Counted from the stretch's first letter, positions 18,061-26,816 are shown. The stretch: DNA of 64,000 bases from Amnibacterium setariae (GCF_003581425.1 NZ_QXTG01000002.1:930001-994000); one strand, 5' to 3'. Made by a program: numbers and translations. The notes: generated by a model not told the origin, from the sequence alone.

Positions 18061-19982
18061 GACGCCTTCGCGCCCGCCCAGCCGCCGAGGTAGGTCAGCA
18101 GTCGTGCGGTGACGAAGCCGGCCTCGTACCCGCCGAGCGCCTGGAACCGCTCCAGCGGGCTGCCGTCCTGGGTCAGACCGGCTGCCTCGTAGTTCGCGAC
18201 GGCGATCACCGGCGGCGCCTTCCGTCCGCGGAGCCCGTCGATCTCGGCGCCGAGCTGATCGCGCGCGAGATCGGTCGCGTGCCCGAGCGCGCCGTCGAAC
18301 TGGATGTCGGTGATCTGGAAGTTCCGATCGAGGACCGCGTTGTTGTAGTACTTCTCGACGAGCAGCTGGTTCCGCACGTAGTTGTTCAGGCCGTAGGCCA
18401 TCGCGGCGTAGGCCCCGTTGTCCGAACCGCTCTCGATGTACTTCTGCAGCGCCGGCTGGACCGCCTTCTGCTGCGCGGCGATCGCCACGTCGATGTCCGC
18501 GTTCGCGATGCCGTTCACGACGACCTCGGTCGACAGCCCGCGGGAGTCGGCGATCTCGCTGACGACCCCGGACGTGGTGAAGGCGGCGTAGTTCGCGTCG
18601 GCACCGCGCCGGAAGAAGTCGCCGACCTGGTCGAGGTCCACCTTGGTCGCGAGCTTCCCGCCGGGGTTGTCGCGGCCGACCTCGAAGACCGCCTTGGCCG
18701 ACTCGATCTGCGCCTTCGCGAGCTCGAGGTAGAGCACGGCGGTGATGAAGTCGGTCAGGGTGGCCTCGAGCTGGTCGCCCGACTGCGACTTCAGCCGCTT
18801 CCCGGCCGACTCGATGCGGGCGCTCGCGAAGTCCAGGAGGCTGTACGCGTCGAAGGCACCGGCGTACGCGTTCACGAGGCCCTCGACGTCCGAGGTGCTG
18901 CGCGGCCGATAGGTGCCGAGGCTGTCGAGGTAGGAGGAGAAGGCCGCCTCCGTCGCGCTCGTGTCCGTCGCGCGGTCGACGATCGCGTTCAGACCCGAGA
19001 GTCCCTGCGTCTGCAGCGGGGTGAGCAGCTCCGCCCCCGCCGCGACCGTCTCCATCAGCGCGGCGGCCTGCTGGGCCTCCACGAACGCGCCTGCGACGAG
19101 CCCCTGCTTGCGGAGGTCGGCCGCCTGATCGGCGGCGGTCTTCGCCTGCTTCGGCACCCCGCTGGAGTCGAGGCTGCTCCGGACGGCGGCGCTGACGTCG
19201 CCGTAGTCCTGCACCGCCGCGCGGTAGCGCCCGAGCGCCGCGGTCACCTGCGCGTCGACCTTGTCGTACGACCGGTCGTCGAGCCGGGGATCGCCGTCCG
19301 CGTCCGGCACCGCGAGCCGCTTCCCCGTGAGCTCCCGGTAGGCCTCGTAGACGTCGCCGACCTCGACGACGTCGACGCCGAGCTGCCGTCCCTCGCGCAC
19401 GACGTCGACCTGAGCGCCCTTCTCGTCCGGGCTGTTGCGCTGTCCGAGCGGGATGAGGACCTTCGTGTACTTCGCCTCGGCGGCGCCCTTGACCTTCTCC
19501 GGGATCCCGCCGACCGGCCCGATCGTCCCCGTCGAGTTGATGGTCCCGGTCATGGTGACCTTCGGCTTCAGCTTCTCGCCGCGCTCGAGCGCGAGCAGTC
19601 CGACGGTCTTGAGCGCGCCCGCGCTCGGCCCGTCGATCGCGCCGGTGATGCGGAAGCCGTACCGCCCCTCGAGCGGCTGCCCCGTGAGCAGCGTCGAGGT
19701 GATCGCGGCTCCCCAGGACGCGGCGCGGGAGGAGTCGCCGAGCCCGCCGACCTCGTCCTCGGAGAACTCGAGCCGGAAGCTGTGGTCCGCGGACGGGCGG
19801 CGCGAGATGACCTCGGTCCCGACGCCGCCGCTGTCGCCCTGGACGAAGAGCGGGTGGATCGTGATCGATCCGCTCGTGACCGCCTTGCTCTCCTCGGGGT
19901 CGGGAGCGGTGGTGCACCCGGCGAGGAGCAGCATCCCCAGGCCCAGCGCGGTCGCAGCGGTCCTCTTCGAAGCAGTGCGCAC
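18057..19982 (-). CDS. Exported lipoprotein with Lon-type (S16) serine protease domain
   Basis: 641 residues. A lipoprotein signal peptide ends in the lipobox L-A-G-C (Cys23), so it should sit on the outer face of the membrane. Residues about 85-205 match the Lon proteolytic domain: GAIDGPSAG with nucleophile Ser120 and GGIPEKVKGA with general base Lys163, spaced as in Lon, followed by KVLIPLGQ. No AAA+ ATPase domain is present. Residues about 230-640 are helical and repeat-like, and probably form a substrate or partner scaffold. Its stop overlaps the start of the DUF218 gene. A canonical promoter with a palindrome over the -10 lies 60 nt upstream. The peptidase fold is well supported; its target is unknown. 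Confidence 0.87.
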   Translation of the reverse strand: MRTASKRTAATALGLGMLLLAGCTTAPDPEESKAVTSGSITIHPLFVQGDSGGVGTEVISRRPSADHSFRLEFSEDEVGGLGDSSRAASWGAAITSTLLTGQPLEGRYGFRITGAIDGPSAGALKTVGLLALERGEKLKPKVTMTGTINSTGTIGPVGGIPEKVKGAAEAKYTKVLIPLGQRNSPDEKGAQVDVVREGRQLGVDVVEVGDVYEAYRELTGKRLAVPDADGDPRLDDRSYDKVDAQVTAALGRYRAAVQDYGDVSAAVRSSLDSSGVPKQAKTAADQAADLRKQGLVAGAFVEAQQAAALMETVAAGAELLTPLQTQGLSGLNAIVDRATDTSATEAAFSSYLDSLGTYRPRSTSDVEGLVNAYAGAFDAYSLLDFASARIESAGKRLKSQSGDQLEATLTDFITAVLYLELAKAQIESAKAVFEVGRDNPGGKLATKVDLDQVGDFFRRGADANYAAFTTSGVVSEIADSRGLSTEVVVNGIANADIDVAIAAQQKAVQPALQKYIESGSDNGAYAAMAYGLNNYVRNQLLVEKYYNNAVLDRNFQITDIQFDGALGHATDLARDQLGAEIDGLRGRKAPPVIAVANYEAAGLTQDGSPLERFQALGGYEAGFVTARLLTYLGGWAGAKAS

Positions 19983-20040
19983 GGTGCGGCTCCATCGTCG
20001 ATCCGGATGCCCGCGCCTCGGCGACCGGACGGGCTACACC

Positions 20041-20069
20041 ACTGAACCGGTTCAATACATGAACGTCAA
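20041..20069 (-). promoter_or_regulatory. Promoter with overlapping palindromic operator for the Lon-domain lipoprotein operon
   Basis: On the minus strand, TTGACG (20069-20064) and TTCAGT (20046-20041) are spaced by 17 nt. The perfect 12-bp palindrome TGAACCGGTTCA at 20043-20054 covers the spacer end and most of the -10. The position and the CCGG centre resemble sites for LacI-family repressors; no such regulator gene is in the window, so the factor is unknown. Confidence 0.65.
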
Positions 20070-20102
20070 CCCCGGACGGGTGACGCCTGCCAACAGGACG
20101 GG

Positions 20103-21548
20103 TCAGTGCCGGCCCGGGCCGCGCCCCGGCGTGCCCGCAGGCCCGCCCTTGCCCTTGCCCTTGCCGCCACCGCCGCCCTTGCCCTTCGAGGCGCCGGCGA
20201 CCTTCCCCCCGCCGTTCGCCGCGACGGGCTTCTCCTTCGCGTGCTCCTGCCCGGACTGCTGGGCGGGGCCCCTCGGTCCGGAGCCCGCTCCGGGTGTCGA
20301 GGCGGACCCGCTCGAGACCGCGACCGACGCTCGCGAGCCCGCCGCGCGCTGCGGGCGCTGCCCGGACCCCCCGCCGTCGCTGCTGGCGGCCGATGCCCGG
20401 ACGGCCGCGACGGCGTCGATCGTGACCGACCGCGTCGACGCGGCTCCGACGTCGAGGGTCTGCGGCGCGCGGTCCGCGGGCTGCACGGCCGCCGTCGTCA
20501 CCGCGTCACCCGCGGACGGCACCGCCGTCATCGCGACGCCGGCGGTCGCAGCGACCAGGACGAGGGCGGCGAGCACGCCGGTCGACCCCTGCAGCGCGGC
20601 CTCCAGCCGACGCGGTCGCGGCGGTGCGATCACCGCGATGGGCACGGTGTCGATCGCCTCCGTCGGGTCGGGGTCCGCGTGCGCGGCGCCCACGGCGCCG
20701 AGCGACCGCAGCCGCGCGGCGACCTCGGCAGCGGAGGGGCGCGCGTCCGGGTCGCGTCGCGTCATCGCGGTGAGCAGCGACCGCCAGCCGTAGCCGAGCC
20801 GGCTCGGCACGTCGGGGTCGCGCAGCAGCCGCGCGGAGAGGGACTCCACCGCGGGCCCGGGGAAGGCGGCCTCCCCCGTCGCGGCCTCGAGGAGGGCCAG
20901 CCCGAGCGAGTAGACGTCCGAGGCGGCGCCGACGGTGCGGCCGTACGCCTGCTCCGGGCTGAGGTACCGCGCCGTGCCGAGCAGCAGGCCGGCGGTCCGC
21001 GTCGAGGCCGACTCGAGCAGCTTCGCGAGGCCGAAGTCGGTCAGCTTCGCGCGGGTGCGCCCGCCGTCGTCGCCGGCGAGGAGCACGTTGCCCGGCTTGA
21101 CGTCGCGGTGCACGATCCCGAGGGCGTGGAGGTGCACGAGGCCGTCCGCGACGTCGACCGCGACGTCGGCGAGCTCGGCCGGCGGGACCGGGCCGCCGGC
21201 CATGCGCTGCTGCAGCGTGCCGCCCTCGACGAGCTCCATCACGAGCCAGGTGCTCTCGCTCGTCACGACCACGTCGTGCAGGGCGACGAGCGCCGGGTGG
21301 TCGGCCATCGCGAGCAGCTGCGCCTCGCGACGACGGCGGTGCTCCGCGATCTCGTCGGGCTCGGCGGGAAGGACCTTGACGGCCACCCAGCGCTCGAGCG
21401 CGGCGTCCCAGGCGCGGTGGACCGCGGCGTTGCCGCCGCGCCCGATCACCTCGTCGAGCCGGTACCGCGAGGTGGCGTCCGCCGAGACGTCGGGCCGGGC
21501 CGATCCAGCCGGGTCGGCGGGGTCGGCGGGGTCGCTGACGATCGTCAC
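20103..21548 (-). CDS. Membrane-anchored Ser/Thr protein kinase (Hanks type)
   Basis: 481 residues. Kinase domain at about 30-280: glycine loop IGRGGNAAVHRA, Lys in WVAVKVLP, catalytic HRDVKPGNVLL, metal-binding TDFGLAK, and activation end LGTARYLSPEQA. A transmembrane helix follows at about 315-340 (VLAALVLVAATAGVAMTAV), then an extracytoplasmic low-complexity Ser/Gly/Lys tail ending in repeated G-K-G-K units, with no PASTA repeats. The lack of PASTA argues against a PknB orthologue sensing peptidoglycan. The GTG start follows GGAGG. It lies upstream of the Lon-domain lipoprotein gene on the same strand; functional linkage is a guess. Confidence 0.92.
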   Translation of the reverse strand: MTIVSDPADPADPAGSARPDVSADATSRYRLDEVIGRGGNAAVHRAWDAALERWVAVKVLPAEPDEIAEHRRRREAQLLAMADHPALVALHDVVVTSESTWLVMELVEGGTLQQRMAGGPVPPAELADVAVDVADGLVHLHALGIVHRDVKPGNVLLAGDDGGRTRAKLTDFGLAKLLESASTRTAGLLLGTARYLSPEQAYGRTVGAASDVYSLGLALLEAATGEAAFPGPAVESLSARLLRDPDVPSRLGYGWRSLLTAMTRRDPDARPSAAEVAARLRSLGAVGAAHADPDPTEAIDTVPIAVIAPPRPRRLEAALQGSTGVLAALVLVAATAGVAMTAVPSAGDAVTTAAVQPADRAPQTLDVGAASTRSVTIDAVAAVRASAASSDGGGSGQRPQRAAGSRASVAVSSGSASTPGAGSGPRGPAQQSGQEHAKEKPVAANGGGKVAGASKGKGGGGGKGKGKGGPAGTPGRGPGRH

Positions 21549-21618
21549 TGCTGCCTCCGTGGCGCGGGGCGCCGAGTCGTTGCGGCCGACGGTGCGGGCC
21601 GGCCCGGACGCTGGAGGC

Positions 21619-21876
21619 CTACAGGCCGTCGGAGTCGACGGTGCGGGAGGTGCGCTGGTCCACGACGGGCGTCGAGGAGCCCGCGGCCGTGCGGGAGGTG
21701 GTCACGGTGCGGCGGCCGCGCAGCGTCAGCGCGAGGCCGACGAGGAACACCACGAGACCCGCGACCATGAGGATGTAGCCCGCGGTGTTCAGGCTGATGA
21801 GGGAGGTCTGCACCTTGACCGCGAAGGCGAGGATCGCGCCGATCACGAAGAGGACGACGCCGGTTCCCATGGTCAT
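21619..21876 (-). CDS. DUF6458-like small membrane protein
   Basis: 85 residues: two transmembrane helices (MGTGVVLFVIGAILAFAV and GYILMVAGLVVFLVGLALTL) and a Thr/Arg/Ser-rich cytoplasmic tail. The pattern, with the short polar loop VQTSLISLNTAGYIL between helices, matches the DUF6458 proteins common in Microbacteriaceae. Function unknown. It is upstream of the Ser/Thr kinase gene on the same strand, about 70 nt away. Confidence 0.75.
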   Translation of the reverse strand: MTMGTGVVLFVIGAILAFAVKVQTSLISLNTAGYILMVAGLVVFLVGLALTLRGRRTVTTSRTAAGSSTPVVDQRTSRTVDSDGL

Positions 21877-22052
21877 GAGGACTTCCGATCTGCGGGTGTC
21901 GATCGATGGGCGGGAGGCGACCGAGGGTCCGATCGCCCGGGATGCGGACGCCGTGCGGGTGGCGCCTGCTGATGAGCGGTCGATAGAACTACCGGAGAAT
22001 GCTGAATACCTGCCGAGTAGACCCTTCGGGCCTTCGAACCCGGGATGCGACG

Positions 22053-22370
22053 TCAGGTGCGCTTGGTGCTCGTGGACCGGGCGAGCCGCCCGTCCTCCAT
22101 GGTGACGATCAGCCCCCGCGAGCTCTGCGCGGACTCCGTGAGCTGCTTGATCCACTCCGGGTCGATCTCGGGCACCCGCGAGCCGTTGAACCGGAAGTAC
22201 AGGTCGCCTTCGGGGTGCAGCCAGATCGAGCTGCGGCCGCTGCCGGCCTCGATGCCGTCGATCCAGGACATCGAGAACCGCTCCTGGTTCCGGAGCCGCT
22301 GCACGATGACCAGCTGCAGATGCGCCAGCAGCCGATCGTCGAACTCGACCGTCCAGTTGCCGTAGGTCAT
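22053..22370 (-). CDS. DUF7882-like small protein
   Basis: 105 residues, soluble alpha/beta, with the family layout YGNWTVEFDDRLLAHLQLVI, FSMSW, SSIWLHPEGDLYFRFNG and RVPEIDPEWIKQL. Databases sometimes label such proteins ATP-dependent DNA ligase, but no nucleotidyltransferase motif is present and the length rules that out. ATG 22370 has AGGA about 11 nt upstream. A TTG at 22379 would give the family-like N-terminus MGTMTYGN but has almost no spacer after AGGA. A stress or housekeeping role is unknown. Confidence 0.7.
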   Translation of the reverse strand: MTYGNWTVEFDDRLLAHLQLVIVQRLRNQERFSMSWIDGIEAGSGRSSIWLHPEGDLYFRFNGSRVPEIDPEWIKQLTESAQSSRGLIVTMEDGRLARSTSTKRT

Positions 22371-22484
22371 CGTGCCCAAGGTCCTGCTCGTCCCCCACCC
22401 TCGATCCGGCGTCCGCCGCCACCGCACCGTCAGCCGGGCAGGCCGATCCGACCGTAGGAGGCGCCGGCTCGGGCGAACGGGGGC

Positions 22485-22516
22485 TTGACGCGAGCGGTCG
22501 TTCAGCGATATATCGC
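22485..22516 (+). promoter_or_regulatory. Promoter of the SipW-type operon with palindromic -10 region
   Basis: TTGACG at 22485-22490 is followed after 16-18 nt by GATATA/TATATC within GCGATATATCGC (22505-22516), a perfect 12-bp palindrome. Few AT-rich stretches occur in this window, so this is one of the clearest housekeeping promoters here. It leaves a leader of about 150 nt before the first start codon. The palindrome could also be an operator. Confidence 0.65.
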
Positions 22517-22670
22517 CACCCCTCCCCCTTGATCTGGGTACAGGGGACGGTGAGGCCGCGCACGTCGGATCGTGCAGCGCGTCGCGTCAGCCCCTGCACG
22601 ACCGCGCCCGGCGTCGAGCCTGATGTCCGCCCCGCGCGACCACCGCGGAACCCGAACAGGAGCCGGACCG

Positions 22671-23312
22671 ATGACCTCCCCGACCGCGCAGCGACGCCGC
22701 CGCCGTCGCCTCCTCGCCCTCGCCTCGGCCGGGCTCGCCCTCTGCATCGGCGTGAGCGTCACCTCGCTCGCAGCCTGGCAGCAGTCCGTGAACATCGCCG
22801 GCGATCGTGGCGCCGGTGTCGGCTCCTCGCTGCTCGACATCGAGCTGAGCCTCGACGGCGGAGGTCACTGGACATCGGTGACGGCGACCTCGACCGGGAG
22901 CCTCCGGTTCGACACCGATGCGTCGCTGCTCACCCCGGGAGACACGGTGTACGCGTCCGTCCTGCTCCGCGCCGCGGTGAACTCGCGGGGAGCGAAGGTG
23001 AAGCTGAACGGCGGCAGCCTGACGTCCGCGACGCTCCTCACCGTCCTGCGCTACGCGGCGAAGCTGAACATCGGCTCGGCGGACTGCAAGCGGACGACCT
23101 TCCCGTCCGTGGGCGACGTCCTCGTCGGAGCGGACTCGCTGCTGTCGACGAGCGCGTCGGCCGCCTTCGACGTCCCCGCTCCGACCGTCGTCGGCGACCC
23201 GGGTCAACCGGTCGGACTGTGCCTCGCCGTGTCGCTGCCGGACACCGTCTCGACGGTCTACGGCGGTCTGAAGGCCACTCCTGTCTGGCGACTCGATGCG
23301 ACGTCGATCTGA
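22671..23312 (+). CDS. Exported protein with SipW-cognate class signal peptide
   Basis: 213 residues. The N-terminus is strongly basic (QRRRRRR), followed by a hydrophobic core and the segment GVSVTSLAAWQQSVNIAGD, which fits the signal class processed by SipW-like peptidases (TasA/alternate-signal type). The mature part is a beta-rich adhesin-like domain with two cysteines (SADCKR and GLCLA) that could form a disulfide. ATG 22671 has AGGAG about 9 nt upstream. The gene overlaps the peptidase gene by 17 nt. Possible role: matrix or surface fibre subunit, by analogy with TasA. Confidence 0.75.
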   Translation: MTSPTAQRRRRRRLLALASAGLALCIGVSVTSLAAWQQSVNIAGDRGAGVGSSLLDIELSLDGGGHWTSVTATSTGSLRFDTDASLLTPGDTVYASVLLRAAVNSRGAKVKLNGGSLTSATLLTVLRYAAKLNIGSADCKRTTFPSVGDVLVGADSLLSTSASAAFDVPAPTVVGDPGQPVGLCLAVSLPDTVSTVYGGLKATPVWRLDATSI

Positions 23313-23880
23313 CCGGAGCGCTGCGAGCGCGGCTTCGCGGCTGACGGACGGCCTGCTGCTCTGCTGCGGTGTCGCCGGTCTCGTCTGCGTCGCCTGGTGG
23401 GCGCTGTCGCTCGGCCTCGGCCTCGGCCTCGTCTCGTTCGCGACCGGTTCGATGTCGCCGCGCTACCCGACCGGTTCGATCGCCGTCACCGCGCCGGTCG
23501 CCCTCGACCGGGTGCAGGTCGGCGACGTGGTCACGGTGCAGCGCGGCGGCGGTCTGCCGCCCATCACGCACCGCGTGGTGTCCGTCCGGCTCGCACCGGG
23601 CGGCGGCCGCGCCGTCGTGGCGCTGAAGGGCGACGCGAACCGCGTGGAGGACCCGGCGCCCTACACGGTCACCGCCCTTCGCAAGGTGGTGCTCCCGCTG
23701 CCGCCGGTCGCGGACGTGCTGCGGTACACCGCCTCCCCGGCGGCGGTGATCGGGATCGGCGCCGTGATCGCGGGCTGCCTGGCTTCGGCCTTCTGGCCGG
23801 AGCGGATCCGGCCGCGGCACCGTGGGGACGTCCCGCCGCGGCGAGTCGTACCGGTGCCGGCCGGACGGCGCGACGCATGA
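23296..23880 (+). CDS. SipW/ER-type signal peptidase I
   Basis: 194 residues, two transmembrane segments (about 20-48 and 150-170). Catalytic Ser52 lies in TGSMSP and the general base is His92 in ITHRVV instead of the Lys of ordinary bacterial enzymes, which defines the SipW/archaeal/ER class. The conserved Asp113 is in KGDANR. It sits between two predicted exported proteins, overlapping the first by 17 nt and the second by 4 nt, so the three form a dedicated export-and-cleavage operon. Confidence 0.92.
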   Translation: MRRRSDRSAASAASRLTDGLLLCCGVAGLVCVAWWALSLGLGLGLVSFATGSMSPRYPTGSIAVTAPVALDRVQVGDVVTVQRGGGLPPITHRVVSVRLAPGGGRAVVALKGDANRVEDPAPYTVTALRKVVLPLPPVADVLRYTASPAAVIGIGAVIAGCLASAFWPERIRPRHRGDVPPRRVVPVPAGRRDA

Positions 23881-25565
23881 CGCAGCGGCGTCAGCGGCTG
23901 CGGGCCGCGCATCGTGTCGCAGCGGGGCTGGCGGCGTTCTCGGCCGTCGCGCTCGTGCTCACCGTCGGCGTGCACCCGACGTACGCCTCCTGGGTGTCCA
24001 CGACGACGCTGGGACCCTCGGTCGGCACCGCCTCGTCGTCCTGCACCACGCCGGGCGTGTACCGCACGACCGCGACGAGCCGCTACCTCGCCGGCAGCGT
24101 CGCGGGGACGCCGATCGGCGGCAGCGCGCTCGCGCCGATGACGGCCGACAACCCCGCCTCGGCCGTCGTGCTGCCCTCGAGCGCCGTCCCGCGCGGCACC
24201 GACGCGGGCACGACCGCGGTGAGCGCTGCAGCGGTCGCCTCGGCCGTCCCCGCCCTCGCGTCGGCGACGGGCGCGCAGACCCAGTACGCCGGCGCGACGA
24301 GCTCGGGACGCTCCGACGCGGCGAGCGGCGCCGTCACCGGCAGCGGCGCGGTGGACGCGAGCGCGATCGCTGCCGGCACCGCCCCGGCGGTCGGCGCGAT
24401 CGACGTCAGCGGGCTGCTGGCCGGTGTCGCCGGCGGGAGCGCGGCCGCGAGGCAGCTCACGCGGCTTCGGCTGACGACCGGCCCCGCGGCGGCGACCGCC
24501 GCGCTGAACGAGTGCGCGCGGCGCTGGGGCGCCCCGCTCTCGAGCGCGCTCACGCGCTCCGCGACGGCGCCCTCGCTCGTCCTCCGGGCCCGCGCGGGCG
24601 CGGTGAAGGACCTCGTCGACTCGGCCGCGGACCGCTCGGCCGTGAGCACCGTCGTCGCCTCCGTCACGGCGGGCTCTGGCACGAGCAGCGCCGAGTCCGC
24701 CATCGGCGCCGCGGCGGGCAACGACCTCGTGGGCGCGCTGCGATCCGCCCTCGGACTGCTCGCCTCCCTCGTCGGCACGCCGTCGACGACCGTCAGCGTG
24801 ACCACCGACCTCAGCGGGGTGACGACCGCGGCGCAGCGCGGCGTCGACGCGCCCGCCGGCGGGCTCCGCCTCGACGGCGCCACCGGCGACCTCACCGCCG
24901 ACCTCGCGGCGCTGAGCGGCAGCGCCGCCGCCGCACCGAACACGACCGTCGTCTCCACCGCGACGACGAGCGCGATCACGTCGCGGCTGTCCGGCGCGAG
25001 CGGCGTGCTCGTCGACGGCGTCGACGCCGCCTGGGACGCGGCGCTCGCCGGGACGAGCGTCACCGTGGACGTCGCGGTGCCGCTGACCGGCGTCGGCACG
25101 GTGACCGCGCGGCTCACGGGCACCGCGGCGCAGTTCGCGGCCGGGACGGAGACCGTGACCGGACCGGCGGTGACGCTGCTGCCGAGCACCGCCCTCCCGG
25201 TCGGCCTCGACCTCTCGGCGATCACCTCGATCGCGCCGGCGCTGCTCACGCCGTCGTCGAAGGCCCCCGTCTCGACGCTCGTCGTCGCGCCGCTCACGAG
25301 CGCCGTCGCAACGGCGAAGTCGGGCCTCGACGGGACCCTGTCGACCACGCGGTCCCTGCTCGCGGGTCAGCTCGCCGTGCTGCCGACCCTGCTGTCGGTG
25401 ACCGTGAACGAGCAGCCGGACGTCACGCCCTTCCCGTCCCCCGTCCCCGGCCTGGGCAGCGGGTACCAGGTGACCGCGCTGCGGGTGAAGGTGCTCGGCG
25501 GCAGCGCGCTGGACCTCGCGGTCGCCGCCGCGTCGGTCGGTCCCGACCGCACCGTGAACGAGTGA
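23877..25565 (+). CDS. Choice-of-anchor G-like exported surface protein
   Basis: 562 residues, almost entirely Ala, Gly, Ser, Thr, Val. The N-terminal signal (RAAHRVAAGLAAF...) ends near YASW, a SipW-like context. After SRYLAGSVAGTPIGG comes a long repetitive beta-rich region and a C-terminal module of the kind ALRVKVLGGSALDLAVAAASVGP, as in actinobacterial choice-of-anchor G proteins. The ATG overlaps the peptidase stop (ATGA). There is no LPXTG or C-terminal transmembrane helix, so it is probably released or assembled outside. A structural or adhesive role is inferred. Confidence 0.72.
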   Translation: MTQRRQRLRAAHRVAAGLAAFSAVALVLTVGVHPTYASWVSTTTLGPSVGTASSSCTTPGVYRTTATSRYLAGSVAGTPIGGSALAPMTADNPASAVVLPSSAVPRGTDAGTTAVSAAAVASAVPALASATGAQTQYAGATSSGRSDAASGAVTGSGAVDASAIAAGTAPAVGAIDVSGLLAGVAGGSAAARQLTRLRLTTGPAAATAALNECARRWGAPLSSALTRSATAPSLVLRARAGAVKDLVDSAADRSAVSTVVASVTAGSGTSSAESAIGAAAGNDLVGALRSALGLLASLVGTPSTTVSVTTDLSGVTTAAQRGVDAPAGGLRLDGATGDLTADLAALSGSAAAAPNTTVVSTATTSAITSRLSGASGVLVDGVDAAWDAALAGTSVTVDVAVPLTGVGTVTARLTGTAAQFAAGTETVTGPAVTLLPSTALPVGLDLSAITSIAPALLTPSSKAPVSTLVVAPLTSAVATAKSGLDGTLSTTRSLLAGQLAVLPTLLSVTVNEQPDVTPFPSPVPGLGSGYQVTALRVKVLGGSALDLAVAAASVGPDRTVNE

Positions 25566-25575
25566 GGCGGCCGGT

Positions 25576-26670
25576 TCAGAAGGCGTAGCGGACGCGGCAG
25601 AACGGCAGCTCCTCGGCGAGGATCGCGAGCAGCTGCTGGAGGTGGACGCGCTTCTCGGAAACGCGGTACCGCACGTTGATCGCGCCGTTCTCGCTCCGCT
25701 TCGGCTCCTGCAGACCGGGCTGCCAGAGCACCTCCTCGGCCTTCGGGTGCCAGCCGAGGTTGACCTCGTGCAGGGCCGCGTTGTGCGTGAGCATGATCAC
25801 CTCGCACGCGAGCTGCGCCTTCGCCGCCGGGCCGATGCCGTCCGCGAGCTGCCGGAACAGCTGCCGCCACTCCTCCTGCCAGCCCGGGGCGACGATGACC
25901 GGCGAGAAGTTCACGTGCACCTCGTACCCGGCCGCCACGAAGTCGTCGATCGCGGCGATCCGCTCCGGCACCGGCGTCGTGCGGATGTCGGTGAGCTTCG
26001 CCATCGCGGCGGGCATCAGCGAGAAGCGGATCCGGGTGCGCCCCTGCGGCTCCCAGTCGAGCAGCTCGCGGTTCACGTACTTCGTCGCGAAGGACGCCTT
26101 CGCCGTGTCCAGCGTCGTGAACACGTCGACGAGGTCGTGCACGTTGTCGCTGACGAGCGCGTCCGCCGAGCAGTCGCTGTTCTCGCCGATGTCGTAGACC
26201 CAGTCGTGCGGGTCGCACTGGTTCGGCTCGGGCTTCCGGCCCTGCTTGCCGACGTGGCGGTGGAGCGCGCCGGCGATGCGGTCGATGTTCGTGAAGACCG
26301 TGATCGGGTTGCTGTACCCCTTGCGGCGCGGGACGTAGCAGTAGGCGCACGCCATGGCGCAGCCGTTCGCGGTGGAGGGCGCGATGAAGTCCGCGCTGCG
26401 GCCGTTCGGGCGCACCGTCAGCGTCTTCTTCACGCCGAGCACGAGCGCCTCGCGCTTGATCCGCACCCAGCGGCGCACGTTCGCCTCGTCGCCGTGCAGC
26501 TCGGGAATCCGCCAGTGGCTCTCCACGGGCACGATCTCGGCGTCCGGCCACCGCGCCGCGATCTCGCGCCCGCGCGGCAGGTCGAGCGCCGCCGGCTCCG
26601 CGTAGATGCGCGAGACGTCGATCAGGGGCGCGGTGGTCGCGCTCGCGACGGGCGCGGCGGTGGTGGTCAT
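25576..26670 (-). CDS. Spore photoproduct lyase-family radical SAM protein
   Basis: 364 residues. The iron-sulfur motif CAMACAYC (Cys104, Cys108, Cys111; C-x3-C-x2-C) binds the 4Fe-4S cluster that splits SAM. Surrounding sequence (DFIAPSTANGC, CYVPRRKGYSNPITVF, NVRYRVSEKR and the C-terminal FCRVRYAF) is of the SplB family, which reverses the thymine dimer spore photoproduct. Cys167 in the NSDCSAD segment could be the hydrogen-donor cysteine. The host is not expected to sporulate, so the natural substrate may be another UV lesion. The gene stands alone, convergent with the SipW operon. Confidence 0.85.
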   Translation of the reverse strand: MTTTAAPVASATTAPLIDVSRIYAEPAALDLPRGREIAARWPDAEIVPVESHWRIPELHGDEANVRRWVRIKREALVLGVKKTLTVRPNGRSADFIAPSTANGCAMACAYCYVPRRKGYSNPITVFTNIDRIAGALHRHVGKQGRKPEPNQCDPHDWVYDIGENSDCSADALVSDNVHDLVDVFTTLDTAKASFATKYVNRELLDWEPQGRTRIRFSLMPAAMAKLTDIRTTPVPERIAAIDDFVAAGYEVHVNFSPVIVAPGWQEEWRQLFRQLADGIGPAAKAQLACEVIMLTHNAALHEVNLGWHPKAEEVLWQPGLQEPKRSENGAINVRYRVSEKRVHLQQLLAILAEELPFCRVRYAF

Positions 26671-26816
26671 CGGATCAGCGTGCGTCCGGGCACCGACACC
26701 GGCCGGGTGCCCGCTGCCGGGCGCCGGCCCCGCGTCCGCCGGAGGCGACCGGTGCGGCGGCTGAGCGCGGCCTCCGCACGGACCGGTTCCCGGCGGCGGG
26801 TGGCACCATCGGCGTC

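Noticed and set aside
22053-22370. ATP-dependent DNA ligase
   Set aside because: Such labels appear on this protein family, but it is about 105 residues and has no nucleotidyltransferase motif.
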